Positions 23,650 through 31,818 of a DNA stretch of 35,267 nucleotides are shown in pieces. This DNA comes from Eubacterium sp. CAG:841 (GTDB lineage: Bacteria; Bacillota; Clostridia; Oscillospirales; CAG-272): positions 1-35,267 of the forward strand of contig FR898235.1 in NCBI GenBank assembly GCA_000437375.1, written 5' to 3'. The notes beneath the pieces are model-generated. The model saw nothing but the letters and a program-made list of their open reading frames with translations. It had not been told where the DNA came from and ran no database searches. The first letter of the stretch is position 1. Every line of letters starts with the position of its first letter. The translations under genes and the position numbers were made by a program.

Positions 23650-24498
23650 ATGTTAAGGCTTGAAAACGAATTCCTGTCGGCACGTATAAATCCCGTCGGC
23701 GCAGAACTTTCATCGCTTATAAAAAAAGACACGGAAAGAGAATATATCTGGCAGGCTGAGCCTTCCGTATGGGGACGTCACGCTCCGCTTCTATTCCCTG
23801 CGGTCGGAAGAATGAGCGGTGACAGCTTTGTTTACGAAGGCAAAAAATATTTTATGCAAAAGCACGGTTTTCTTCGCGGAAGCACTTTTGAAATAATATC
23901 TACGGAAGAGACGTCAATTTTTCTGCGTTTTTCGTCAAACGAGAAGACGCTTGCAGTATTCCCTTTCGACTTTGATTTCGATGCGGAATACAGCCTTTAC
24001 GGAAATACTCTCCGTCAGCGTCTTACCGTAAAAAACAAAGGCAGCGGCAACATGTATTTTTCCGTCGGAGCGCATCCTGCATTTTTCATAAGCATAGGAG
24101 ACACTCTCCGCTTTGAAAAGCCCGAAAACGCGATTTTGCCTTATCTTGACGGAAACGACGTGATCGGCGATCCCGCAAACAAGCTTGAGCTCAAAAATGA
24201 AAGCGACATTCTGCTTTCAAAAGAGCTTTTTGAAAAAGGTTCTCTTGCCCTCGAAGCTCCGACATCGACCTATGCCGAGCTTGTCGGCAGTGACGGCGTG
24301 CCTTACCTTCGCGAGCATTTCGGAAAGACGCCCATGCTCTGGCTTTGGGCAAAACCGGGCGCGGAATTTGTCTGCATAGAGCCGTGGAGCGGCTCGGATG
24401 AACGTTATCCGACAGAAGAGCTTGAAAACAAAAAAGGTATTCTCCGTCTTTCTCCGGGAGAAAGCTTTACGCTCCCCGTTGACATTGAAATCCTCTGA
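23650..24498 (+). CDS. Aldose 1-epimerase family protein (LacX/YphB-like)
   Basis: Encodes 282 residues, a beta-sandwich of the galactose mutarotase-like superfamily. The likely catalytic residues are His72 (KHGFLRG), His142 (GAHPAF) and Glu244 (CIEPWSG). The sequence is of the LacX type rather than classical GalM, so the sugar is unknown. AAAGGAG lies 7 bases before ATG 23650. It is the third gene of the operon with the GH38 mannosidase and the aldolase and would speed interconversion of alpha and beta anomers of the released sugar. A repeat-containing spacer and a terminator follow. Confidence 0.9.
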   Translation: MLRLENEFLSARINPVGAELSSLIKKDTEREYIWQAEPSVWGRHAPLLFPAVGRMSGDSFVYEGKKYFMQKHGFLRGSTFEIISTEETSIFLRFSSNEKTLAVFPFDFDFDAEYSLYGNTLRQRLTVKNKGSGNMYFSVGAHPAFFISIGDTLRFEKPENAILPYLDGNDVIGDPANKLELKNESDILLSKELFEKGSLALEAPTSTYAELVGSDGVPYLREHFGKTPMLWLWAKPGAEFVCIEPWSGSDERYPTEELENKKGILRLSPGESFTLPVDIEIL

Positions 24499-24501
24499 CC
24501 C

Positions 24502-24540
24502 ACTTTTCTTTGACCGTACTTTTCTTTGAAAAGAAAAGTA
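24502..24540. repeat. Palindromic intergenic repeat
   Basis: ACTTTTCTTTGA occurs twice in direct orientation (24502-24513 and 24518-24529); the second copy is the left half of a 24-base palindrome, TACTTTTCTT-TGAA-AAGAAAAGTA (24517-24540), followed by GGCAAAAGAAAC. The same kind of sequence recurs in intergenic regions of unrelated bacteria, and apparent reading frames across it (FFEKKSRQKK) are not genes. The rest of the spacer to 24700 holds no feature I can name. Confidence 0.65.
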
Positions 24541-24711
24541 GGCAAAAGAAACTTCAAGTAATTGGTTTGCGCAATTTTATATTTTCATTAAAGGGGTGGC
24601 CTTCCGCTCCTTTTTTATCTGCCCCAATTGAGCAAGGCAAAGTCATCTTCCCCACACCACCGCTGGCGCAAAAGCCCCCTACGCGCATATTATACATCAG
24701 TATAAAACGCA

Positions 24712-24739
24712 AAAACTCCCGCTGTAACGGGAGTTTTTT
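24712..24739 (+). terminator. Bidirectional terminator between the mannosidase operon and the DAG-kinase gene
   Basis: AAAACTCCCG (24712-24721), loop CTGTAA, CGGGAGTTTT (24728-24737), then TT. It lies between convergent units and has A and T tracts for both directions. Confidence 0.88.
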
Positions 24740-24755
24740 GATTCTTAAAACATTT

Positions 24756-25610
24756 TTATTTTGAGGAATGAACGGTATAGCTCGTAACGTCGGTCACCGT
24801 CTCGCCGTCTATCTGAAGCGCGGTAGGACGGTCAAATTCGACTGTTATATCATGTCCTGTAAATACCTTTGACATTTCCGTATGTTTTATATGTTCGCCC
24901 TTGAAGATAGACGGAAACACCATAAGCGTCTTCAGCTTTGATGCCCCGTAAAACAGCACGACAGAAAGCGATTTTTCCGAATTGAGTCTGTCCTGTGAGG
25001 GAGCTATCATCATTCCGCCGCCATAGAAACGACCGTTCATTGACGGAGCAAGATAAACCTTCCTGAACTCATGCGTAACGCCGTCAACCGTAACCTTTGC
25101 GTTCACAGGCTTGAAGAAAAACAGAAGTCCTTTTATCGCAATTGAAGTATAGTTGACAGGCTTATCGGATCGTTCTCTGTGTCTGTCTCCCTCTTCACAG
25201 CAATAGCCGTCTATTCCGTAGCCTATACCGTTTATAAACGGTTGAGTTTTGCCTTTTACCGTCACGGTGGGAAGATCTTCTATGTACGGATTAAGCTTTA
25301 CAAGTCCGTTTACTCTGACCGCCGAATCCTTTACATCGTTATAGAAATCGTTGCCCGAGCCTGCCGGATAGTAAAGTATATCCTTTGTCGGAGTTTTTCC
25401 GTAGACATCGCAGGCAAAACGGTTTATCGTTCCGTCTCCGCCGGCAAGCACTATGGTATCATCGCCGGAAGCTTCGATATAAGCTGCTATATCGGATATT
25501 TTTGTAATATCCTCAAAGCTTATTCCGCTTCCGTAAGTAGCTTTCAGTTTTTCAGCTTCAGCCTTTCCGTTTTTATTGTTTGCCAGCGGGTTGTAAAGCA
25601 CTCTTATCAT
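24756..25610 (-). CDS. Diacylglycerol/lipid kinase family protein
   Basis: Encodes 284 residues. GGDGT (57-61) in VLAGGDGTINRF is the ATP-binding motif of the DAGK catalytic domain; YYPAGSGNDFYND is the second glycine motif; the C-terminal half is the all-beta domain, ending LQIDGE. Members phosphorylate diacylglycerol or related lipids at the inner membrane face; others in this family (YegS, BmrU) have different lipids. ATG 25610 is preferred to one 7 codons upstream because AAAGGAG lies 9 bases before it. It overlaps the end of the upstream acyltransferase frame by 38 bases, so the two are cotranscribed, which points to phospholipid synthesis or recycling. Confidence 0.9.
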   Translation of the reverse strand: MIRVLYNPLANNKNGKAEAEKLKATYGSGISFEDITKISDIAAYIEASGDDTIVLAGGDGTINRFACDVYGKTPTKDILYYPAGSGNDFYNDVKDSAVRVNGLVKLNPYIEDLPTVTVKGKTQPFINGIGYGIDGYCCEEGDRHRERSDKPVNYTSIAIKGLLFFFKPVNAKVTVDGVTHEFRKVYLAPSMNGRFYGGGMMIAPSQDRLNSEKSLSVVLFYGASKLKTLMVFPSIFKGEHIKHTEMSKVFTGHDITVEFDRPTALQIDGETVTDVTSYTVHSSK

Positions 25611-26426
25611 TTTGTACTTCTCCTTTTTCATTCAAAAAATCCGCAATCAGCTGTTTTGCTTCATTTGATACATCTATTGCGCGTCTGCCGCACACTCTTT
25701 CCTTCGGGATTACGGAAAGCACATCAACGTAAACATCGGTATGACGCAATGGAAAGTTCTTATGTATTTTTTCCGTTCCGCGCACACAGCATACAACTAT
25801 CGGGCAAGCTGCCTTTTCCGCTATAAGAAAACATCCGTGTTTGAATTCATCCATCTGTATGGAGTGTGTTCTGTGACCTTCCGGGAAAAGCCCTACGGGA
25901 CATGTTCCCGTTTTTATAAAGTCAACGGCGCGCTCCACAGTGCGAAACGCGTTTTTGGGATTTTCCCTGTCTATTTCAAGGTAACAGCATCTGCGCATGA
26001 AGCGCCTTGCTATCGGTATTCTGAAATTTGAAGGCTTTGGTACGCTATATTTCTTCCGCCTGCAGCGGCACATTCAACCATATTATCAAAATTCGACCGA
26101 TGATTTGAAACAAGAAGATAGCACCCTTCGGGAAGCATTTCTGTGCCGCTCGTATGCAGATGAATTCTGAAAAGTCTTATCACTCCGTCATATATAACGG
26201 CGAACATTTTTTCATAGAATTTGCTCGGTTTATCATATATCTTATCGGGTTTTATAAACAGGCAGGAGAAAATTATCACCGCCCAAAAAAGTATTCCGAG
26301 CGCAAGATATGTTCCGCAGAACGCCGCCGGAATAATCCATACATCACTTATACCGCCGATAAACAGCACGCCGAACAGTGCAGCCGAAATAAGCGAAATA
26401 ACTATAAATATTATTCTTGATTTCAT
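25573..26426 (-). pseudogene. PlsC-like 1-acylglycerol-3-phosphate acyltransferase, broken by a frameshift
   Basis: The N-terminal part has two hydrophobic helices and acyltransferase block I, SNHRSNFD (NHx4D), and runs out of frame after GGRNIAY, stopping at 26010. The C-terminal part continues in another frame from PKPSNFRIP and contains LFPEGHRT (block III, usual FPEGTRS) to the stop at 25573. Joined, they give one ordinary PlsC-like protein of about 280 residues, so a single base appears to be missing (or two added) around 26036-26043. It could be a real mutation or an assembly error; no slippery heptamer is evident. Start ATG 26426 follows a consensus promoter at 26464-26492. It would acylate lysophosphatidic acid at the membrane. 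Confidence 0.82.
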
Positions 26427-26463
26427 ATATATGAAGTCAGCCCTTTCATGTTTAACGTATAAC

Positions 26464-26492
26464 ATTATACAATGTCCGTCGTATTTTGTCAA
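26464..26492 (-). promoter_or_regulatory. Sigma-A promoter of the acyltransferase/DAG-kinase operon
   Basis: On the minus strand TTGACA (26487-26492), 17 bases, TATAAT (26464-26469): both hexamers perfect. It excludes longer starts for the acyltransferase upstream of about 26457. Confidence 0.85.
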
Positions 26493-26591
26493 ATTTTCAG
26501 CAAAAAAATTTTTCTGCCATAACAAAAAAGTAACAATTTGCACGCAAATAAATATCATATAAATATATTTATTCATCGGAGGCGGCTGAAA

Positions 26592-27752
26592 TTGACAGAG
26601 AAAACCTCACATCTTTCAAAAACTTATAAAAAATTACCTGTAGATATCGAGCGCGGAAAAGGAAGCCTTGTCTTTGACCGCGAAGGCAAAGCGTATATTG
26701 ATCTCGGCGCCCAGACGGGTGTGAACCTATTCGGCGCGTCGGACGAAATATGGCTTGCGGCAGTTGAAGCGCAGCTTGAAAAAATCGCACATATTTCAAA
26801 TTCATATCTGTCCTCTCCGCAGCTTTCCCTTGCCGAAACTATATGCGAAAAAACAGGTGCCGATAATGTTTTCTTTTCAAACTCCGGAGCAGAGGCAAAT
26901 GAATGTGCGGTAAAAACGGCACGAAAATATTCCGCCGAAAAATACGGAGGCAAAAGGAACGTCATAGCCACACTGAAAAACAGCTTTCACGGAAGAACGA
27001 TCTCTATGCTTGCGGCGACGGGACAGCCCCGTTTTCACCGTGATTTTGTCCCGTTCACTCCGGGATTTTTATACGTCGATCCCGAAAAACCGGATGAACT
27101 TTTCCGCGCCGCAAAAAGCGGAAAGCTCTCCGCCGTTATGATCGAATGTGTGCGCGGAGAGGGCGGTGTTCTGCCGTTGCCGCAGGAGTTTGCCGAAGCA
27201 ATAAAAGAAGTGAAGAAAGATTTCGGAATTCTTCTCATATGCGATGAGGTGCAATGCGGAACGGGCAGATGCGGAAAGTTTTTTGCATATGAAAATTACG
27301 GCCTTTCGCCGGATATAGTAACTATGGCAAAAGGACTCGGCGGCGGACTGCCGATAGGCGCAACGCTCTTTTTCGGCGAGACAAAAGACACATTCGGAAT
27401 CGGAGATCACGGCTCTACGTTCGGCGGGAATGCCTGTGCCTGCGCGGGCGCCGAAACGATCGTTTCCCGAATAGATGAAGTGCTGCTTGCTGAAGTAAAC
27501 AGAAAATCGGCGCTTGTTTTCAGTGCGCTGAACGGCGCTCGCGGCGTTCGCTCCGTGCGTGGAAAAGGACTTATGATAGGAATAGAAACCGATCCTCCGT
27601 CCGAGAGAGTCATGGCGCTTTGCGCCGAGCGCGGAGTGCTTGTAACTATCGCAAACGGTTGTCTGCGGCTCTTGCCGGCACTGAACATTCCAGAAAGTCT
27701 CCTCGTGCGCGGAATCGGAATAATCAAAGCCGTACTTGCCGAAACAAAATAA
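26592..27752 (+). CDS. argD: Acetylornithine aminotransferase
   Basis: Encodes 386 residues, a class III PLP-dependent aminotransferase. SGAEANE (SNSGAEANECAVKTAR) binds the cofactor phosphate; ICDEVQCGTGR carries the PLP-contacting Asp; Lys247 in MAKGLGGG forms the Schiff base; GDHGSTFGGN is the substrate-side motif. The sequence is of the ArgD/LysJ group, converting N-acetylglutamate semialdehyde to N-acetylornithine in arginine synthesis. The start is TTG at 26592 with CGGAGG 9 bases upstream; an in-frame ATG at 26538 lacks such a site. It stands alone: no other arg gene is in the window. A strong hairpin follows. Other omega-aminotransferases look similar, so the substrate is likely but not certain. 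Confidence 0.88.
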   Translation: MTEKTSHLSKTYKKLPVDIERGKGSLVFDREGKAYIDLGAQTGVNLFGASDEIWLAAVEAQLEKIAHISNSYLSSPQLSLAETICEKTGADNVFFSNSGAEANECAVKTARKYSAEKYGGKRNVIATLKNSFHGRTISMLAATGQPRFHRDFVPFTPGFLYVDPEKPDELFRAAKSGKLSAVMIECVRGEGGVLPLPQEFAEAIKEVKKDFGILLICDEVQCGTGRCGKFFAYENYGLSPDIVTMAKGLGGGLPIGATLFFGETKDTFGIGDHGSTFGGNACACAGAETIVSRIDEVLLAEVNRKSALVFSALNGARGVRSVRGKGLMIGIETDPPSERVMALCAERGVLVTIANGCLRLLPALNIPESLLVRGIGIIKAVLAETK

Positions 27753-27755
27753 AAA

Positions 27756-27788
27756 CGGAGGAAGCGAAAATCGCTTCCTCCGAAGTTT
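27756..27788 (+). terminator. Bidirectional terminator between argD and udk
   Basis: CGGAGGAAGCGA (27756-27767) pairs perfectly with TCGCTTCCTCCG (27771-27782) around AAA, followed by AAGTTTTATTT; A-rich on the left side. It lies between convergent genes. Confidence 0.88.
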
Positions 27789-28402
27789 TATTTAAGATGA
27801 TGTCTTATAAGGTTGTATATCATATCCATCGCGACCTGATTGTGTCCGCCTTCGGGGACTATCACATCGGCAAACTTTTTGCTCGGCTCAACGAACGCCT
27901 CATGCATCGGTTTTACCGTCGCCATATACTGACTTATTACAGATTCAAGCGTTCTTTTTCTTTCGTTTACGTCGCGGACTATTCTTCGGAGTATTCTTAT
28001 ATCGGCGTCGGTGTCGATATATATTTTTATATCCATAAGGTTACGCAGGCTCGGCTCGGCAAGGATAAGTATTCCGTCTATAACCAGCACCGACGTGGGC
28101 TCTATCCTGCGTGTTTTGTCGCTTCTGTCATGAATCATATAGTCGTAAACGGGGCATTCTATCGCTTTTCCGCTTTTAAGTTGCGCTATATGCTTTGACA
28201 TAAGCTCCGTATCGAACGCATCCGGACAGTCGTAATTCTGCTTTGTTCTTTCCTCGTACGTTTTTTCGTGCTGAGCTTTGTAATAGTCGTCGTGGCGCAG
28301 AAGCGTCACTTCTTCTCCGAATTCATCCGCTATAAGCTCCGCAGCCGTGCTCTTTCCGCTTCCGGAGCCTCCGGCTATACCGATTATAAGCATTTTTTTC
28401 AT
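27788..28402 (-). CDS. udk: Uridine kinase
   Basis: Encodes 204 residues, the normal length. The P-loop is GGSGSGKST (11-19); RHDDYYKA and YDCPDAFD hold the substrate-binding residues; PVYDYMIHDRSD and VLVIDGILIL are classical Udk motifs. It phosphorylates uridine and cytidine with ATP or GTP in pyrimidine salvage. GGAGG lies 11 bases before ATG 28402; a second ATG three codons on is possible. A single-gene unit with its own promoter (28447-28475). Confidence 0.94.
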   Translation of the reverse strand: MKKMLIIGIAGGSGSGKSTAAELIADEFGEEVTLLRHDDYYKAQHEKTYEERTKQNYDCPDAFDTELMSKHIAQLKSGKAIECPVYDYMIHDRSDKTRRIEPTSVLVIDGILILAEPSLRNLMDIKIYIDTDADIRILRRIVRDVNERKRTLESVISQYMATVKPMHEAFVEPSKKFADVIVPEGGHNQVAMDMIYNLIRHHLK

Positions 28403-28446
28403 AAGATCAACCGCCTCCGCCCATTAAAGAATATGTCGTTTTTTCA

Positions 28447-28475
28447 AGTATAGCACATCTTTTCGTCGCCGTCAA
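28447..28475 (-). promoter_or_regulatory. Sigma-A promoter of udk
   Basis: On the minus strand TTGACG (28470-28475), 17 bases, TATACT (28447-28452), with TGC before the -10. It is back to back with the GH3 gene promoter. Confidence 0.7.
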
Positions 28476-28495
28476 CGCAGATTTTGACAATATGC

Positions 28496-28524
28496 TTGAA
28501 TAAATTTCAAGCGTATGATAAAAT
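28496..28524 (+). promoter_or_regulatory. Sigma-A promoter of the GH3 gene
   Basis: TTGAAT (28496-28501), 17 bases, TAAAAT (28519-28524), with TGA before the -10; 31 bases before the ATG. CTTGAA and TTCAAG arms flank the -35, a possible operator. Confidence 0.6.
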
Positions 28525-28555
28525 AATAAAAAAATCTATCGCGGAGTAAATTTTT

Positions 28556-30568
28556 ATGGATATAAAGAAAATCATATCGGAAATGACCACAGAAGAAAAA
28601 GCTATACTTCTCACGGGCGCAACCTCAATGACAACGGCAGAAATAGAGCGTCTCGGCATTGAAAGCCGCAGGCTTGCCGACGGCACGGCAGGCGTCCGCG
28701 CCGAGCCTGAGGACAACTGCGTACTGTTCCCCGCCGTAAGCTGCGTAGGCTCCTCTTGGGACAAGCAGGCAGCAAGAAAGCTCGGCAGAGCTATGGGAAA
28801 AGAATGTGCACATCACGGCATATCAATGATACTCGGTCCCGGAATGAACATAAAACGCAATGTTCTCTGCGGCAGAAACTTTGAATACTATTCGGAAGAT
28901 CCCGTAATCACGGGCGAGCTTGCGTCGGAGTTTATTCTCGGACTTAAGGAAGAGGGCGTATGCGCTTGTCCGAAGCACTACGCAATGAACAACCAGGAAA
29001 AACACCGTCTTGATACAAGCGTCGAAGTTGACGAAAGAACAATGCGCGAAATATATCTGCGCGGGTTTGAGATTGCGGTAAAAAAATCCCATCCTGACGC
29101 AATGATGTGCGCCTATAACAAGGTAAACTCCGTATGGTGTTCCGAAAACAAGCATCTTCTCCGTGACATACTCAAAGACGAATGGGGCTTTGATGGGCTT
29201 CTCGTTTCCGACTGGGGCGCTGTACACAATATCTGCAAAGCGGTTGAAGCGGGACTTGACCTTCAGATGCCGCCGAACGGAAATATAGTAAATGAAATAA
29301 AAAAGGGACTCGCGGACGGAACACTTTCCGAAAAAGCGCTTGACGAAGCCGTTGAAAGAGTTCTGCGCTTTGTAGCTCTCCCCATCCCGAAGGAAACCGA
29401 AGCTTACGATCGCGCAGCTCTTCACGATGCAGCAAAGGAAATCGCGGCAGCGGGAATAGTTCTGCTCAAAAACGAAAACAAGGTACTTCCTCTTACGGAG
29501 AAAAAGTACAAAAAAATATATGTTGTCGGCGAGTATGCCGTATCGCCTCTTATTCAGGGACAGGGCAGCGCGGAAGTATATCAGGCGGAAGATCACACGG
29601 ACATTCCGCTCGAAGAACTTAAAAAACGACTCCCCGACTGCGAAATCGAATATATACAGGCGTATAAAAAGAGAGAGTTCTCCTCCGTTATGCTTTGGCC
29701 GGGCATATGGGACTTCCGCCATAAGGTCGCCGAAGCCGACGCTGTAATAATGTTCGCGGGAGCTATGGAATCCGAAGATACGGAAAACTTCGACAGACGC
29801 AGTCTGCTTATGAACCCGAACTATGAAATGTTTATTGAGGGTGCATGCAAGGTAAACAGAAATGTAATCATCGTTTTGCAGTCCGGCGGAGCAATAGCGC
29901 TTGACTACTACTGCAAAAACAAATCCGCCGCAATAGTCTATGCAGGGCTGGGTGGCGAGGCGGCAGGCGGCGCCCTTGCGGATGTTCTTTGCGGAATAAT
30001 AAATCCGTCGGGCAGACTTTCCGAAACCTTCCCGACAGAGACAAGAACCGACCTTGATTATCCAGGCAACGGCTACTGCACCGAATACAATGAAAAGCTT
30101 GCGGTAGGCTATCGCTACTACGACCGTCACCCCGAAAAAGTACAGTTCCCGTTCGGTCACGGACTTTCGTATACCGAATTCCGCTACAGTGATATGAGCG
30201 CCGAAGTCAAAGGCGATGAAATATCGGTTGAATTCTCGCTTGAAAACACGGGCGACTTTGACGGTGCGGAAGTGTTCGGGCTTTATGCCTCAGATCCTTA
30301 CTGCACGCTTTCCGTCCCCGAAAAAGAACTTGTGTATTTCGACAAGATATTCCTTGCAAAAGGCGAAAAGAAAAATGTAAGCTTCACGCTTCCCCTTTCG
30401 GTGCTTTCACATTACAACGTCTCTCTCGGCAAATATATTGTCGAAGACGGAAGATTTGACCTGCTCATCGGCGCATCGTCTCAGGATATAAGGCTGAAAA
30501 AGAGTATCTTTGTCGCAGGCTCGGCTCCTTATTCGATGACGGGCAGAAGCGAACCTATGATAGGATAA
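28556..30568 (+). CDS. Glycoside hydrolase family 3 protein (beta-glucosidase-like)
   Basis: Encodes 670 residues. The N-terminal TIM-barrel domain (about 1-270) has PKHYAMNNQE (the KH substrate motif) and LLVSDWGAVH with the nucleophile Asp219; the second alpha/beta domain (about 300-510) contains VFAGAMESEDTENFDR-type sequence with the acid/base region; a fibronectin-III-like domain closes the chain (about 540-650). No signal peptide and no PA14 insert, so it is an intracellular enzyme acting on imported oligosaccharides, most likely beta-glucosides, though GH3 also includes xylosidases and others. GGAG lies 9 bases before ATG 28556. The ECF sigma gene follows after 71 bases without a clear terminator. 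Confidence 0.92.
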   Translation: MDIKKIISEMTTEEKAILLTGATSMTTAEIERLGIESRRLADGTAGVRAEPEDNCVLFPAVSCVGSSWDKQAARKLGRAMGKECAHHGISMILGPGMNIKRNVLCGRNFEYYSEDPVITGELASEFILGLKEEGVCACPKHYAMNNQEKHRLDTSVEVDERTMREIYLRGFEIAVKKSHPDAMMCAYNKVNSVWCSENKHLLRDILKDEWGFDGLLVSDWGAVHNICKAVEAGLDLQMPPNGNIVNEIKKGLADGTLSEKALDEAVERVLRFVALPIPKETEAYDRAALHDAAKEIAAAGIVLLKNENKVLPLTEKKYKKIYVVGEYAVSPLIQGQGSAEVYQAEDHTDIPLEELKKRLPDCEIEYIQAYKKREFSSVMLWPGIWDFRHKVAEADAVIMFAGAMESEDTENFDRRSLLMNPNYEMFIEGACKVNRNVIIVLQSGGAIALDYYCKNKSAAIVYAGLGGEAAGGALADVLCGIINPSGRLSETFPTETRTDLDYPGNGYCTEYNEKLAVGYRYYDRHPEKVQFPFGHGLSYTEFRYSDMSAEVKGDEISVEFSLENTGDFDGAEVFGLYASDPYCTLSVPEKELVYFDKIFLAKGEKKNVSFTLPLSVLSHYNVSLGKYIVEDGRFDLLIGASSQDIRLKKSIFVAGSAPYSMTGRSEPMIG

Positions 30569-30639
30569 AATTTTTCTTTGCGGAATGTGAGGTTTCTGCA
30601 AAGCTCAGGCGACTAATAAACGAACGCGGAGGAAAAGCT

Positions 30640-31197
30640 ATGGACGGCGACGGAAAAGAATACTATCTTGAATATCTTTCCGGCAGCGACGCCGCACTCG
30701 AAAAGATAGTTGAGCTTTACAACAAGCCTCTCGTGCTTTTTATCTGCGGATATTCGATAGATATTCACTCGGCGGAGGACATAGCGGCGGAAACGTTTCT
30801 TGAACTTATCCTGAAGAAAAACCGATTTGTCGGCGCATCATCGCTGAAAACATGGCTTTTCGGCATTGCAAAAAACAAAGCGATAGATCATCTGCGAAAG
30901 CTCGGAAGACGAAAAAACACTTCCATTGACGAAGCCCGCGGCATAGCCGACAGTCTGTGCGCTGAGGGCGAGCTTCTGGCAAGCGAAAGAAATTGTCAGC
31001 TTTACCTTGCGATGCTTTCCCTGCCCGAAGAATATCGCACCGTTCTGCATTTGTTTTATTTCTGCCGGATGAGCTATGAAGAAATAGCCTCAACAACAAA
31101 AAAGACCGTAAAACAGGTCAATAACACGGCTTACCGCGCACGTATAGCGCTGAAAAAAGAACTCGAAAGGAGGGGCTTTGAGTATGAGAACGGATAA
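30640..31197 (+). CDS. ECF-type RNA polymerase sigma factor
   Basis: Encodes 185 residues. Region 2 (about 20-88: AEDIAAETFLELIL, then LKTWLFGIAKNKAIDHLRK) and region 4 (about 128-178: LSLPEEYRTVLHLFYF, SYEEIASTTKKTVKQVNNTAYRARIALKKEL) are both present, with the short linker of group 4 sigma factors. It directs RNA polymerase to a small set of promoters, normally under control of an anti-sigma factor encoded next to it. GGAGG lies 7 bases before ATG 30640. The next gene starts within its last codons (14-base overlap), supporting a sigma/anti-sigma pair. No separate promoter is clear, so it may be read with the GH3 gene or from a promoter of its own type. Confidence 0.9.
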   Translation: MDGDGKEYYLEYLSGSDAALEKIVELYNKPLVLFICGYSIDIHSAEDIAAETFLELILKKNRFVGASSLKTWLFGIAKNKAIDHLRKLGRRKNTSIDEARGIADSLCAEGELLASERNCQLYLAMLSLPEEYRTVLHLFYFCRMSYEEIASTTKKTVKQVNNTAYRARIALKKELERRGFEYENG

Positions 31198-31777
31198 ACA
31201 ACAAACAGAATACATTCTGCGCCTGAGGGATGAAGCTCTTGCGCGAAGAAAAAATACAAAAAGGCTCCTCATACAGACGGCTTCAATTGCCGTATGCTTA
31301 GTTTTCCTCTGCACGGCAGTAATGATTTCGATCCCATTGTTCTTATCAGCAAAGGATAGCGGTAATGCTTGCGGTCCGAGCGGAGAAGACCACTTATCAT
31401 ACGGAGCAGAAAAATATTCCGGCAATAAAAAAGCTGAATATTATCCTCTTTATAACGCCGGCAAAGGCTATCCCGAATCCACCACAGTTCCGCCGACGGA
31501 CAAAGACGGTATCACATATTTCACATATGAAAAATTATTATATCTTACCGCAATAGAGTATAACGGCGCAGAATATCTTCCGGCGAAAGAAATAACGGAA
31601 GATGACACCGTCTCATCGTTTATCGGAAAGACCTCCGTCGGTATTCTTTTATCGGACGGTGAAAAGACCGAAAAATGTAAAATGTTTAAGGTGAACGGAA
31701 AAATGCAGTCGGAGGCGGTAGCCGTAAAAATAGGAAAAATTTATATTCTTTATTGCCGTAACGATGCAATAAAATAA
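31184..31777 (+). CDS. Membrane protein, probable anti-sigma partner of the ECF sigma factor
   Basis: Encodes 197 residues. A charged N-terminal cytoplasmic part of about 30 residues (many Arg, Glu, Lys) is followed by one hydrophobic helix (about 31-52) and an extracellular domain of about 140 residues rich in Tyr, Lys and Glu. The arrangement (short cytoplasmic segment, one helix, outer sensor domain) and the 14-base overlap with the sigma gene suggest an anti-sigma factor, but the zinc-binding His-x3-Cys-x2-Cys motif of many anti-sigma domains is absent, and I cannot name a family. ATG 31184 is chosen because AGGAGG lies 10 bases upstream; a TTG at 31178 is closer than usual. A terminator follows. 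Confidence 0.7.
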   Translation: MRTDKQQTEYILRLRDEALARRKNTKRLLIQTASIAVCLVFLCTAVMISIPLFLSAKDSGNACGPSGEDHLSYGAEKYSGNKKAEYYPLYNAGKGYPESTTVPPTDKDGITYFTYEKLLYLTAIEYNGAEYLPAKEITEDDTVSSFIGKTSVGILLSDGEKTEKCKMFKVNGKMQSEAVAVKIGKIYILYCRNDAIK

Positions 31778-31790
31778 AGCCATATAAAAC

Positions 31791-31815
31791 AAAAAGCCGA
31801 ATTTTTCGGCTTTTT
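31791..31815 (+). terminator. Terminator of the sigma/anti-sigma unit
   Basis: AAAAAGCCGA (31791-31800) pairs with TCGGCTTTTT (31806-31815). The next promoter's -35 begins 3 bases later. Confidence 0.88.
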
Positions 31816-31818
31816 CTA

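Noticed and set aside
24510..24764. Open frame of 84 codons over the intergenic repeat
   Set aside because: It reads through a palindromic repeat and a terminator; FFEKKSRQKK-type products are typical false genes on this repeat.
26010..26073. Programmed ribosomal frameshift in the PlsC-like gene
   Set aside because: There is no slippery heptamer, internal Shine-Dalgarno-like stimulator or following hairpin that I can see, and PlsC proteins do not use recoding; a mutation or sequence error is simpler.
28823..30160. Open frame of 445 codons on the minus strand opposite the GH3 gene
   Set aside because: It lies wholly inside a clear GH3 coding region and its product (rich in Phe, Tyr, Arg, Val and Cys in odd clusters) resembles no family. 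Long antisense frames are common in this window because of codon bias.
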